Source: Macrosoma leucophasiata
Taxonomy: Eukaryota; Arthropoda; Insecta; Lepidoptera; Hedylidae
Direction: 5' to 3'
Assembly: GCA_036365455.1 (NCBI GenBank)
Contig: JAWQUS010000002.1
Location: forward strand, 5,084,001-5,148,000
Length of the DNA: 64,000 bases
Of this stretch, positions 10,061-21,113 are shown piece after piece. Both the position numbers and the translations under genes were made by a program. The notes under the pieces were generated by a model. It searched no databases. It was given only the letters and a program-made list of their open reading frames with translations, and was not told the DNA's origin. How positions within the stretch are numbered: position 1 is the stretch's first letter; every line of letters starts with the position of its first letter.

Positions 10061-10515
10061 ATGGCTAATGTTAATTTTTACGACTATGATGAGTCGACAT
10101 CGACAACTGGGTCTGTTTGCCATCTTTTGGCAAAGGCCTCCTCCAATAGCTTCCAGTTCTTTCTATCTAGGGCTGTTCCGGTCCATGTTTGGTCCATGTT
10201 TTTTGCAAGTCGTCTGCCCATCTTCGGGCCTGCCGACCTCGTTTCCTCTTCGCCAGCCTGGGATACCAATGAATTAAAGTTTGGTTCCATTTTTTGATGC
10301 CTCTGATTATGAGGCCTGTCCATTTCCACTTGAGTTTCTGGATTCTGTATGTTACATCGTCAACTTTCGAGCGCTTTCTGATTGTGCTGTTTCTAATCCT
10401 ATCGCTTTTCCTGATATTTAGCATGCTCCTCTCCATTGCCGTCTGGCAGGTCTTTAGTTTTGCGTTTTGCGCTTTAGTGAGGGCCCAAGTTTGGCAAAGT
10501 TTTCAAACATACCCA
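10061..10515 (-). pseudogene. RTE-like LINE, 3' end of ORF2 (degraded)
   Basis: Minus-strand reading from about 10512 gives L-C-Q-T-W-A-L-T-K-A, then K-L-K-T-C-Q-T-A-M-E-R-S-M-L, I-Q-K-L-K-W-K-W-T-G and R-G-R-Q-A-R-R-W-A-D-D-L. After a frameshift near 10165 it continues D-R-K-N-W-K-L-L-E-E-A-F-A-K-R-W. This order (TW.LTKA, MER.MLG, LKW.W.GH, RGRP..RW.DD, R..W..L.EA) is the signature of the region after the reverse transcriptase in RTE LINEs. It is truncated at its 5' side by a stop and lacks the RT core. It may not belong to the fragment at 11150-12960. Confidence 0.75.
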
Positions 10516-10522
10516 AGCCATA

Positions 10523-10605
10523 TTACCAGTCCAGACGCTTTACCACTAAGCTTCCGAAGTAGGTAGTGAGGTCGCAGGTTCGATTCCTGTTGAAGTCAAA
10601 TTTTT
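10523..10605 (+). repeat. tRNA-like fragment (SINE head remnant)
   Basis: It carries ACCACTAAGCTTCC and a B-box-like GCAGGTTCGATTCCTGT, followed by GAAGTC and a T-rich tail. It looks like a decayed tRNA-derived SINE head. No cloverleaf can be completed. Confidence 0.35.
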
Positions 10606-11149
10606 TCTTTCCGTTTTTTGTTTAATTTCTGAAAGAAAGAACGTATTAGCAAAGATATGAGTAACCAAAAACGCCTCGGTAGTAGGTACTTCTATGACTT
10701 CTACCTAATATTTGTCGTAATGAACCTCAGACTTCTCAAATACAATATGTAGAGTTCAATTTACTTGGAACTAAATGAACTTGTTATCGAAATTAAAAAG
10801 AGAACATCAATTAATTACATTTTATCTTTTTTCTGCCACACTACTAGCATCTTATAAATATTTCAAATAAACCCAATGTATAACGTGAAATATATGACTG
10901 GCTTCAGCTGGCTGTTCTATACCCACAATTGAGACGACGAGTACCTCCTTACCTTTTTATGGTAATAAACTTTTCTTGAACGTTGCCAAATAATGGCCCC
11001 ACAAAAACGTCACATCATCTGACCCGAATACATCGGCGATATGGCGAACGGGGGAACACAAAGAACGTCACGTCTCCACTCTGAGTAGGGTTGCCAACCT
11101 AGTAACACTAGTATACTGTTTTTAGCTCATCAATACTGTTTACTGTTCA
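10606..11149. other. unannotated DNA
   Basis: No gene or repeat recognised. Confidence 0.5.
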
Positions 11150-12960
11150 GCAAAAATAGAGTGCAAAGTATTGTTTTATTTCATGACTTACTTGACTTGC
11201 ATGACTTACTCGCTCTATACGTTCCGAACCTAATAACAGTGGCGAGGAAATTCTTCCTTCAGTCCGCAGCTCTTGTGTCTTCCTCGGATTTATTTTCAGC
11301 CCCTCAAGAGCGGCCTCGCACTGCAGATCGTTTAGTTTGGCTTGCATATCGACGTGTTTGTGACTGAGCAGGCACAGGTCATCAGCGCAGTCTAGGTCAT
11401 CCAGTTGTTCGGTTAACCCCCACTCTATACCGCGCCGCCTTCCGCCGTTCATCCTGTGCATTATACCATCCAGTACGATAAGAAACAGTAAAGGCGAAAG
11501 AAGACATCCTTGTCTGACCCCTGCGTGAACATTGATTTCCTCGGAGATGAGGCCCTCGTGTTCAACTTTGCAAGAATATTGCCGATAAATGCACTGTAAG
11601 ATGTTTGTGATCTTGGACGGGACTCCAACGTCATCCAATCGAGACCATATTCTGGACCACCTGACTGTGTCGAAAGCTTTTTCGAAATCAACAAAAGTGA
11701 GGTATACCTCTCGTTGCCATTCTGATGCTTCTTCCACAATGATTCGAAGTGTCTGTACAGGAACGATTGGGCCTGAAACCTGCCTGTTCTCTCCTTAATA
11801 GAGGTTCAACGGCCTTGGATAATCTATCCAAAAGCACCTTACACAGTACTTTTGAAGGTACGGACAGTAATGTAATACCTCTCCAATTGGTACATTGACT
11901 AAGGTCACCTTTTTTTGGTACGGCAATCAAGAGACCCTTGTTCCAGTCATCTGGAAGATTTTCAGCTGCCCAGATCTTATGTAAGAGCGACGTTAAGCAC
12001 TCAACGGCGGTAGACAGGTCGGCTTTTAGCATTTCCGATGTTATAAGGTCTAGACCTGGAGCTTTGCCGATCTTCAGTGAAAGTATCGCACCTTCTACTT
12101 CTTCTTTGGTTGGTGGAGATGTGTCAATATCCAGTAGTTCGGGCATTGGGGTATTAACTAAGGAGGCGGGCGAATCTGTGTCCGATATGCGAAAAGTATC
12201 AGCAAAGTGCTGGCGCAATCGTCTAAGTCGTCCCTCTGATGTTGTGATCAAGTTTCCCTGGTTGTCCCTTAGAACAGTTATCCTGTAACCACGCTGTCCA
12301 GCCAAAGTCTTGGTTGCGTCGTATAGCTCCCTGAGGTTACCAGTGTTAGCAGCTAATTGTGCGCGGTCTGCTACATCGTCAGCCCATTGACGCCTGTCTT
12401 TCCTTGTACTGCGATATATGCGTTTGCGCATTTGCTGGTACTGCGTCTTGAGGACAACCCACTTTGTGTCGTTATGAGTCTCTAGGATTTTTAAATGCAG
12501 TATTCTACATGTCTCAATGAGTTCCCAGGTAAATTGTGACATCCACTCATCACGCTTTCTCGTTTGGTGACCTAGTATTTTGGAGCTGGTTTCTTGATAG
12601 ACCATTTTTATGTGATTCCACTCCGTATTTACTGATGTATCTGCATCTATTTCGAGGGCAGAGAAACTGTTCCTTAATTCCAACGCGAACAGCTACGTGT
12701 GTCTGTACCGTCTAATTTTCCCACGTTAAATCTTCGACCAATCTTGCCATCGTTTGATGTTCTTTGAGCCGTTGCTACTTTTAATCGAAGTTCGGCAACC
12801 ATTAGCATGTGGTCACTGTCGATGTCAGCGCCTCGTCTATTCCGTACGTCCAACAGTGACGTTCGCCATTTACAACTAATAGCAAGATGGTCAATTTGAT
12901 TGCGAGTGACGCCATCGGGTGATGTCCAGGTATACTTGTGGATCTCTTTATGCAAGAATA
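11150..12960 (-). pseudogene. RTE-like non-LTR retrotransposon: endonuclease C-terminus plus reverse transcriptase
   Basis: Read on -, 12955-12674 encodes the end of an APE-type endonuclease (Y-T-W-T-S-P-D-G, N-Q-I-D-H, then D-S-D-H-M-L). After a frameshift, 12683-11740 gives the RT: K-A-P-G-L-D, P-K-K-G-D, N-W-R-G-I-T-L-L, and E-Q-A-G-F-R-P-N-R-S. A small deletion near 11740 shifts frame again, and 11737-11250 continues F-V-D-F-E-K-A-F-D, G-V-R-Q-G-C-L-L-S-P and the catalytic box, here C-A-D-D instead of Y/F-A-D-D. There is no RNase H, as usual for RTE-type elements. Both ends are truncated and at least two frameshifts are present, so it is dead. The clade is judged from motifs only. Confidence 0.85.
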
Positions 12961-14339
12961 GCGTTTTATTTCATAACAATATAAAAATATCCATTTTATG
13001 GATATTGTGCGAAAAGATCTGATTAATTTAAATTTAAACCTTTAAATTTATAATACTGTTCAAAATATACTAATACTATGTATCTCATTAAATTCTTACA
13101 GAAAAGATACTCAATTTTATGATTTTAATTTTTTTGTTTAAATTTATGTCAACCCTAACTCCGGACTACGAGTGACGTCAAAAGTTTGTTTATACGTCTG
13201 CTTTACATTCGCACTGGCCCGCGATATTTAGCACTTTCTTCTCTATGTGTGCCTTTGAACTTCTTGGCTCATATTACTTAGTACTGTTACGCACCATACT
13301 CAAACCGAATGAACGTAAGTAATCGTTGCTAACAACACTTTGGGAAAAAAGCCTTTAAAGTTATCCTCTTTCAGGATGGACTAATTGGAATTAGTTGTAC
13401 AGTAGTAATGACATCATTGGACCAAACATAGAGACGTATTTTTTAATATAGATGTCTGACAGACTGCATATTTAATAAAACTGCAATCAAAATTGAAGTT
13501 TCTTGAAATTTTAATGAAAATGTGGTAACAATATTTACATAATTGCAATTGCAAAATTTCTACATCCATTTTGAATGTCTGTCTGAAGATAGCAAGTTAC
13601 GAGGACAGCCAAATTCTTGTTGTGTAATTAATATTGTGGAGATATTCATTCAATGTTTGTAATATAGCGTAGATGGTATAAGAACTACTCTAACCGGTTT
13701 CCAGTACTGACAAGATAACAAAAAATATTTAATTTCATATTTGATACCTATTCGACGTTTTTGATATTGATTTACGAAATCCAGTTAAAACTGTTTGTGT
13801 TAGGTACTTCAGATGTTTCATTGAAAAGTAAATTCAGCGGTTGGCTTACGAAACGGGTTCTATACTTGTACATGAACGGGTTTCAACGGTAACTTCACTT
13901 TTCATACGGAGTTAAGTAAACATATGATATTGAGTTGTTTAATTTATTTCTGCTGAAGGAAAAACCTGTTGACCAAATATGTATTATTTTTTTTTTTCAA
14001 TTACTGTCCACTTCCTAACTCACGCTTACTCGTACTACTGCTTCGTCCACGTGTTTTCCAATTTTCGGATACTTACTAGCCTATGTCATTTTCTAAATAC
14101 TTACAAGTTACCCTCCTTTATGAATCATGTATGTAGTAGGTATCCAAAACAGGTAAAACTCGTTCGTATGTAGTATGAACGATACATATAAAGAGATAAA
14201 TATACATAGGTATTCGAGTTCTCATAGACGGATCGCAAGATCGAGAAAAATCCTTTGGTGTTTCTTAAACTTTAACGAGGTCAAAAGCTAATCATTAAGT
14301 CGGTTGAACAACAAGAAACTAAACTAGTGGTATAGCACC
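12961..14339. other. unannotated AT-rich DNA
   Basis: About 1.4 kb with no gene or repeat recognised. There is a small 9-bp hairpin AATATCCAT/ATGGATATT at 12986-13006. Confidence 0.5.
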
Positions 14340-14725
14340 AAAGTCCGAACTCGAGGGCGTAGACACCACCGCATTAGGTACCTCATCTATCTTCCACCAA
14401 ATCGTAGTGTGTAGCACTATCATGTTCAGGTTAGATTAGTAACGGTTATCACCGTAATAACTAAGCCTGGGTTGCACCACGATATTTGTTAAAGTTATTG
14501 TAACATTTCACATCCCTCAATAACTCGAAGAAATCTGTTTAAGTTAGAGAAGGATGTCAAATGTATCACAGAGGCAAAACAACAGCCCCAAGGGTGCCAG
14601 TGAAATATTTAGCATTCTGATCTCCGGTTTTTGTGTAGATGTCTATAGCCTGCAGTATTCACTTACCATCCATGTGAATTGTATGCTTGTTTGCCAACAA
14701 CATGACATACAACTTAAAAAGGCAT
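14340..14725 (+). repeat. SINE-like family C, copy 6, split by a MITE fragment
   Basis: The head part (GAACTCGAGGGCGTAGACAC, CACCAAATCGTAGTGTGTAG) is separated from the 3' part (GATGTCTATAGCCTGCAGTA, CATGTGAATTGTATGCTTG) by the inserted sequence at 14461-14555. Confidence 0.6.
14461..14555. mobile_element. partial foldback MITE (half-element)
   Basis: TAAGCCTGGGTTGCACCACG..TTATTGTAACATTTCACATCC is followed by AAGTTAGAGAAGGATGTCAAATG. Compared with 15917-16013, the complete element would be a long palindrome whose arms begin TAAGCCNGGNTTGCACCACG. Part of the second arm is deleted here. Confidence 0.45.
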
Positions 14726-14785
14726 AGATCGACCTAAATACATTGGCACATACACGCATGGTTCCCACAGAGATCTTAATGAAGA

Positions 14786-15265
14786 ACGCAAACACTTTCA
14801 CGCTCTGGCACGGTTCCTGAAGTGGATGACGTCACTTAGGATGGCGCGAACGTAGGCACATGAAGGCCGTGGAAATCGCGGGCGCATCGAAAGTGACAAC
14901 GTTCTTTAACTGAAGTGACAACCATCTATAATAAAATAAATAAGACTGACACTGGGGGGCTATTCTTCACTTCCACTGACGGTCTAACTTACTTTTATAA
15001 TGAACATTGCCATGTCTACTTTTACGCTCACGCACTGGTCGTAAGTGGTAACATATTATTGAACACGTCTTCAGGCTGATTCAGGCTCGACGGCAAGTTG
15101 CATGTCTGACTTGTTTGTCGCCAATAATTTATTCCCATCTCTTTCGATGCGTTGGTTGAATTCTTTGCACCATAAACTAGGGACAACTGCACCGTCCTCA
15201 GCGTTATATCATGATGCCTCACGCCAAACTGAACTGATGATGTACGGGAGGCACAGATTTCCATA
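14786..15265. repeat. dispersed repeat K, copy 1, with CRE palindrome
   Basis: It contains AACGCAAACACTTTCACGCT, GAAGTGGATGACGTCACTTA (TGACGTCA at 14827-14834), GCATCGAAAGTGACAACG and TCTGACTTGTTTGTCGCCAA. Blocks of it recur at 15624-15697, 16013-16440 and 17283-17425. The minus strand holds a 78-codon frame (15028-15264) that aligns loosely with the 16.2-16.4 kb copy (R-Q-T-x-Q-T). It may be a decayed coding or mobile sequence; no family recognised. Confidence 0.45.
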
Positions 15266-15280
15266 GAGGTTCTTATGAAA

Positions 15281-15588
15281 CTGCCTCGGTAGCCTAGTGG
15301 TAGCAGGCCACTACTACTACGCTGAGGTCCTGGGTTCGATTCCCGGGTAGGGGGTTATCAGAGATAATGGTGAAAAAGCCTTTATCTCTGGTTCTATTGG
15401 GATTTTTCCATTTTCTGGAAATTTCCCAGTACCTCAAAGTTTGGTAATGTGCCCGGAGATGTCAACAGGCTCGCCACCTGTTACATGGGCCAAAAACGTA
15501 ACCGGCGAATCGTGGGTGTTTGCATGTATGCTTGAATGCATGCATTTACCTCTGCCTACCCCTTCGGGGATTACAGGCGTGAAGTTAC

Positions 15589-15620
<32 letters not shown>
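15281..15620 (+). repeat. tRNA-derived SINE family B, copy 3, with target duplication
   Basis: It is the best family B copy: head GCCTCGGTAGCCTAGTGGTA, B-box TGGGTTCGATTCCCGGG, body, and the 3' end GATTACAGGCGTGAAGTTAC followed by about 35 T. It is bounded by an exact direct repeat TCTTATGAAA (15271-15280 and 15621-15630), showing insertion into repeat K. The pol III-type head and target duplication mark it as a real retroposed SINE. Confidence 0.85.
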
Positions 15621-15621
<1 letters not shown>

Positions 15622-15771
15622 CTTATGAAAAACGCAAACACTTTCACGCTACGGCTCTATTCCTGAAGTGGATGACGTCACTTAAGCTGGCGTAAATGTC
15701 TCCGTGGGAACCATGCGTGTATGTGCCAATGTATTCAGGTCGATCTAGGTCTTTTTAAGCTGTACGAGTAT

Positions 15772-15912
15772 GTATGTCATGTTGGTGGCAAACAAGCATC
15801 CAGTCACATGGATGGTAAGTGAATACTGCAGGCTATAGAAATCTACACAAAAGCCGAGGTTAGAATGCTAAATATTGCACTGGCACCCTTGAGGTCTGTT
15901 ATTTTACCTCTG
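15772..15912 (-). repeat. SINE-like family C, 3' portion (copy 7)
   Basis: Reversed tail TTGGTGGCAAACAAGCATCC, then TGCAGGCTATAGAAATCTAC. It is the inverted counterpart of the 3' part of copy 6. Confidence 0.6.
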
Positions 15913-15916
15913 TGAC

Positions 15917-16013
15917 ACTAAGCCAGGATTGCACCACGATATTTGAGAAAGTTATTGTAACGTTTGACATCCTTCTCTAACTTTAACAGATTTCTTTAAG
16001 TTAGAGAAGGATC
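15917..16013. mobile_element. partial foldback MITE, second copy
   Basis: TAAGCCAGGATTGCACCACG..GTTTGACATCCTTCTCTAACTT followed by AAGTTAGAGAAGGA: an arm plus the palindromic centre of the element also seen at 14461-14555. Confidence 0.45.
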
Positions 16014-16530
16014 GGCGGAGGCCGTGGTAGTCGTCGACACATCGAAAGTGACAACGTTCTTTGTGACTGAAACTGTTGACTATCTTTAAATCCCCACGTT
16101 TTGTGACGACTTTGAAAATAATGTCGTCCAACTTGCACTTATTATGTAGAGAACATTACTGCCATTATTCATATATATGCGCTAGTAGTAAGCGACAACA
16201 CATTTTTGAGTAAGTTGAGGCTGACTCAGCTTTTAAGACCTCGACGAAAAGTTGGCTGTCTGACGTGTTTGTCGCCGATTTTTACTCCCATCCCGCGGTA
16301 TGGCATGACTTTTGATGCGCTCGCGACTCTTTGTACCAGCAACAAGAGACAACCGCATCATTCTCGGAAATGTATTGTTAGCAAAGGCTGTGTTCACCGC
16401 GAAGAGAGGGCTCTATGGGGATTCTAACTTATCGAAAAGCGCCAACACTATTAGGGAACATCTTCGAGGACGGTACGATTGCCTATTGTTTAGGGCTTGT
16501 TGTGGAGATAGCTCATCGAAAGTGACGCCA
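16014..16530. repeat. dispersed repeat K, copy 2
   Basis: It shares CATCGAAAGTGACAACGTTC, GTCTGACGTGTTTGTCGCC, TCCCATCCCGCGG and GATGCGCTCG with copy 1, but lacks the segment with TGACGTCA. Two short overlapping frames (16206-16542 +) show no known motif. Confidence 0.4.
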
Positions 16531-17282
16531 CTTTCCAAGTGAAAGAAACAATATTTGTATTTTTGTATGTTTGAATAGGCTCTATTACTAGACCGACTTT
16601 ATTAAATTCTTTCACCAATAAAACGTTGCGTTATCACGAGTGATACAGATTATAATGTTAATCGAGATTAATTAGATATCCGCAGAAAAAAACAGAAATT
16701 TTCTTACATGCGCCCTGAAACCGTTAGTTTAAAACGAAAATAATGTACGTTATTGATGTAGTACATTGTATATAGAAATGATAACGTACCTACGTAACAC
16801 CCAGCTGTGGCGAGTCTGAAGCGAGGCGTGTTTGAAATTGAAAAGCACCAAATCCGTTGTACGTGCGTTGCGAGACCGCCAACAGTTTTCTGGTCTCCAG
16901 CAGTGTTGCGGTATTGCAAGTAACGTCAACAATGCAGGCTACTCTGACGCGTGTTACGGGGTCGGGTCATTAAAGAAGCAGCGCACCGTGAGTTGGTGAA
17001 CGAAAGTGATGTCTGTACTTCTGTAGTGCAGACTGCGGTATCATTCATAATACGTGACAAAATCATACAAACGATAATTGTTTTGTCCTTCCTATTTCTT
17101 TCACTAAAATCGCAAATTGCATACCTACGTAACCCGCAGCTTACTAAATCTCTCACAGATCAGGAGGCAAATATTGGCGGAGACAATTGAAATCAATTGT
17201 CATATTTTTCTTGTGACTTGACGGCAAAGCAAAGGACCGCTGAACTATCATGTAAAATACTGATGAAGAGGATCGTAAACAG
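16531..17282. other. unannotated DNA
   Basis: No gene recognised. Overlapping frames on both strands near 16926-17190 have no recognisable motif. Confidence 0.45.
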
Positions 17283-17470
17283 TGCCGCGGCATAGTTGCG
17301 GACGTTGCGGTTCTGAAGCCGATGACGTCACCGAGGACGGTGCGGGCGAAGGCACGTGGGGCCGTGGAAGACGCGGACGCATCGAAAGTGATGCCGCGAG
17401 GCGGGGTGGGGGGGCAGGCTAGGTCGACGAACCTCGCGCCCGACCGAACCGCGATCCGCACTTGTACAAA
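17283..17470. repeat. GC-rich repeat K, copy 3, with CRE palindrome
   Basis: TTGCGGTTCTGAAGCCGATG leads into TGACGTCA (17323-17330), then GAGGACGGTGCGGGCGAAGG and GGACGCATCGAAAGTGATGC. The order matches copy 1, but this copy keeps high CpG and an open frame where copy 1 has stops, so it is nearer the ancestral state. Function unknown. Confidence 0.45.
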
Positions 17471-17855
17471 ACCGTCTCATTGTTTCGATATATCCGCGCC
17501 GCGCCGTATAATACCCGAGATAACACGAGGCTAGTTTTTCAAGTAAGGAAAGCAAGCTAGCAGCTTTGGCTTTGTGTAAACAAAGTTAGCTGCATTACTG
17601 TCAATTAACTAGTGAGGTAGCTAGATAGAGCTAGCGTAGCTAGGTTAGTTTAAAAGTATGAATTTCTATTTTTAAGTCACTTTCAGACCTCACCATCTAT
17701 TTTACTATTTAGCACAAGCGTGTGCTAGCTTAGAATGATCGTCGAAGCCAGTACCTACTAGTGGCTAGTGCTATGTGACGTGTTTTGTAAATCCCATGGT
17801 CTTGCAAATAAGTACGTGAGTTTGATTTAGATAGGTACGGCACACACGTCTTCTA
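17471..17855. other. unannotated DNA rich in GCTAGC-type words
   Basis: Several AGCTAG/GCTAGC words occur at 17552-17645. No gene seen. Confidence 0.4.
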
Positions 17856-18129
17856 ATAACTGTCTCAGTAGCCTAGTGGTAGGTACCAGGCCACTACTAC
17901 TACGCTGAGGTCCTGGGTTCGATACCCGGGTTGTAAAATATCTAAAAGCCCTTATCTCTGGTTCTATTGGGTTTTTCCATTTTCTGTAAGTTTCGCAGTA
18001 AGTACCTCGGAGTTTGGTAATGTGCCCGAGGGTGTCAACAGGCTCGCCACAATCGTGGATGTTTGCATATATGCTTGAATGTATGCATTTACCTCTGCCT
18101 ACCCCTTCGGTGATTACAGGCGTGATGTA
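17856..18129 (+). repeat. tRNA-derived SINE family B, copy 4
   Basis: Head TCTCAGTAGCCTAGTGGTAG with a GGGTTCGATACCCGGG B-box; it lacks the GGGGTTATCAGAGATAATGG segment. It ends CGGTGATTACAGGCGTGATG. The flanks share ACGTCTTCTA (17846-17855 and 18130-18139), a probable target duplication. Confidence 0.8.
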
Positions 18130-18139
18130 ACGTCTTCTA

Positions 18140-18919
18140 GTTATTCGTCTCATGGTCGTGCAAATGACCATAGTTTCCAAAAGACGAATACCGTAAGTTT
18201 TTTTTTCACCAATGTTAATTTGTTACCCTAATGACTGACTTGACTTGTTCTGGTATCACGTAAACATCACTAGTAGGTATGTGCCAAGCCAGGAGAGCAT
18301 GTCAGGTCAGTATACCGAGATGCTAGCTAACTATAGTTTTGAAAATCTCGTGTATCTAAGGCATTAGTTGGAAAGTCACAGAAAGTCAGGTTTGCTGGTA
18401 TTATCAGAGAATTATCTGCTTGAGCACATTATGAAGTGGTAATAAACGGTGGTAAGTACTGATCGTACAATCCCACCACGACATGAACGATATCGTGGGA
18501 TGGTATATGTGTATCAATACGGACCCAAAGGCCACATTCACATACCTTACTTTGAATAAAAAACCTACTTTTAATAATATTTTTTTTAGTATTTATTTAA
18601 ATATTTACCTATTACTTACGTTACTTGATTTTACTAAGTAAAATAAGTAAGCAAGTCTGAATGAAGTATGGTCTGTGAATCTAGTCCATGAAACTTTAAA
18701 CAAGATATAGGCCACTTTTTACCTCGGCATATCCGAGCGACAGCTTAGAATTTAAATATTTTTCTTCTAGTTTAAATAATACATTCATCCAGTGTCACTA
18801 GCCGGATCAAGGTCAACGACTGTCTATCTCAATAATTGACAAATTTAATTCCAAAAATTTTTTTTTGTTAACTATGACAGAGCTCACTCATCATCAATTA
18901 AAAAAAAAGGAAAATAATA
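18140..18919. other. unannotated AT-rich DNA
   Basis: No gene or repeat recognised. It ends with the TA (18918-18919) used by mariner. Confidence 0.5.
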
Positions 18920-20195
18920 GGTTAGGGAAAAAGTATTTCGCATTATAGTATGTATGAACTTGTAATAAAATCTCTTTGGCTGTAGTATTTGTATCTGGCT
19001 GGTTTTGGTATCATTGAAAGTTAACATTTTAAAGAACACAATTCCAAATTCAAATTAGGCAAACGTGTAATTTTCATTTGTTTTTCGTACTGTCAAGATG
19101 AGTGAACCTAATGAAGATTTTCGATACATTTTAAAATTTTACTACAAAAAAGGTAAAAATGCAACGCAAGCCGCGAAAAAAATTTGCGATGTTTATGGAC
19201 CTAGTGCAGTGTCTGTGAGAGTATCACAAATTTGGTTTAAGCGTTTTCAATCCGGAAATTTTGATGTCAAAGATGCACCTCGCTCTGGTCGCCCTATTAC
19301 GGATAAAATGGATGCCATTTTTGAAAAAGTGGAGCAAGATTGACATATCAGTAGTTACGACGTAGCTGAAGAACTGAGAATTGATCACAAAACAGTTTTG
19401 GCGCATTTGAAAAAAGCTGGGTACAAAAAAAAGCTCGATATTTGGGTACCTCACGAGCTCACTGAAAGAAACCTAATGAACCGTGTAGTCATTTGTGATT
19501 CTTTATTACGACGTAATGAAACCGAATTATTTTTGAAAAAGCTGATAACTGGTGATGAAAAGTGGATCACGTACGACAAGAACGTGCGAAAAAGGTCGTG
19601 GTCAAAGGCCGGTCAAGCTTCACAGACTGGCGAAACCCGGGTAAACTCGCAATAAGGTGATGTTATGTGTGTGGTGGGATTGGAAGGGCATTATTCATTA
19701 TGAGCTATTACCACCAGGCAGGACTTTCGATTCTGAACTCTACTGCGAACAACTGATGAGATTAAAACAAGAAGTTGAGAGAAAGCGGCCGGAATTGATC
19801 AACAGAAGGGGTGTGATGTTTCATCATGATAACGCTAGACCTCACACATCTATAGCCACTCAGCAAAAATTGAGAGAGTTTGGCTGGGAGGTGTTAATGC
19901 ATCCGCCGTATAGTCCTGACCTCGCACCTTCAGATTTCCACCTGTTTCTGTCTCTTCAGAATTCTGTATGCAATGTTAGGTTAGCATCACGAGAGGACTG
20001 CCAAATCCACTTGTCGCGGTATTTTGATGAGAAGTCCCAAAATTTTTATAGCAATGGGATCATGTCCCTACCTAGAAGATGGCAAAAGGTTATCGAACAA
20101 AATGGTACATACATACTTTAGTTAAATTTAAATAAACAATATTAAAAAATGTTTTGAATTATCTTAAAAAATGCGAAGAAACTTTTTCCCCAACC
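18920..20195 (+). mobile_element. mariner element, copy 1
   Basis: 1276 bp between TA dinucleotides (18918-18919 and 20196-20197). The inverted ends begin GGTTAGGGAAAAAGT (left) and, read inward from the right, GGTTGGGGAAAAAGT. It contains one degraded transposase gene. The length fits the usual 1.3 kb of mariner. Confidence 0.95.
19098..20121 (+). pseudogene. mariner transposase (broken)
   Basis: It begins M-S-E-P-N-E-D-F-R-Y, with an N-terminal helix-turn-helix region (C-D-V-Y-G..V-R-V-S-Q-I-W-F-K-R-F). The mariner signature W-V-P-H-E-L lies near 19444, the first catalytic Asp in T-G-D-E-K-W near 19551, the second in H-D-N-A-R-P-H near 19826, and the third in Y-S-P-D-L-A-P-S-D near 19909, the D,D34D layout. 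Breaks: an in-frame TGA at 19341-19343 and loss of 2 nt near 19626 relative to the copy at 32 kb, so the frame shifts before M-L-C-V-W-W. No functional enzyme is expected. A normal mariner transposase is about 345 aa; the pieces together match that span. Confidence 0.95.
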
Positions 20196-20197
20196 TA

Positions 20198-20400
20198 ATA
20201 CGTTTGCTCTCACTGCCCGTCACTAGGTATACCTGTGTCGTGGGCGCCACTGTACACAATACATATACAAATACCCAAACCCGAATCAAATGCCTATAGG
20301 CCATGCAAATATTTGTACCGGTGCGGGGTGTTTTAATCCGCGACCTACTGCCGGAGAATCAAGCGGTCGTCACACATTGCTGGACTAACTGGAGACAGCT
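20198..20400 (-). repeat. tRNA-derived SINE family A, copy 4
   Basis: Reversed family A: tail TACGTTTGCTCTCAC next to mariner's right TA, CGTGGGCGCCACTGTACAC in the middle, and the head at about 20325-20395 with a mutated B-box (TTTTAATCCGCGACC). The mariner jumped into its 3' tail. Confidence 0.7.
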
Positions 20401-21113
20401 CTACTTTGTCATGTAGAGCGGTAATACACCAGTTATCTAACGTGGAAAAAAGAGAGCATAAATAACCATACGTAAGATGGCCAGACATGGATATTTATTT
20501 GTGCTTCTCTATTTTTAGGGTTCCGTAGTCTACAAGCAAGCCTAAAATTATAATTTCGCCACGCCTATCCACCCGTCCGTGTGTCTGATCTACTGATGAA
20601 ATGTACTTGAAAAAAAGAAACCCTACAAGCAACCAAGCGCGAGCCCGACAGGCGTTTTTTTCATTTTTAGAATATGCCCCAGTATCACCCTCGGAATGGT
20701 GGGGTATTATTGTGCCCATTGATGTAATTAAACTCGCCACCTACTAAGTGCATAGGACTTGCGATTAATCACTTTTTAAAAATTATTGTCGTACTGTATA
20801 GATTTAGCTGGTCCTCCCTTAATACCTACATTTTCTAGGCGTGTCAGAAAATGTATTATGAATATGTTATGTTGGTATATATATTCATATTCGATAGGGC
20901 GATATATGGAGAGTAATCGAGACAAGGCCACCGCACGACTCGAGGTCGACACACACTTACCATAACAAAATCATTGAGCCTTCCCGCAAACACGGCCCCC
21001 AATGATAACTGAGATGGCACAACACCTAAATATTTACACTTGCTGCGTAAGCATTAGTGTAAACGGACGCTTTAAATTAAAAATGTGATGTTATCGGTGA
21101 AAGCCGTAACTAG
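20401..21113. other. unannotated, with a dispersed GGTTCCGTAG repeat
   Basis: TTTTTAGGGTTCCGTAGTCTA at about 20511 followed by ATCCACCCGTCCGTGTGTC belongs to a dispersed insect repeat whose relatives appear near 37935, 48705 and 50520. The rest is unrecognised. Confidence 0.4.

Noticed and set aside
15289..15360. possible tRNA gene
   Set aside because: A- and B-boxes are present but the acceptor stem does not pair, and the sequence continues into the SINE B body with a target duplication.
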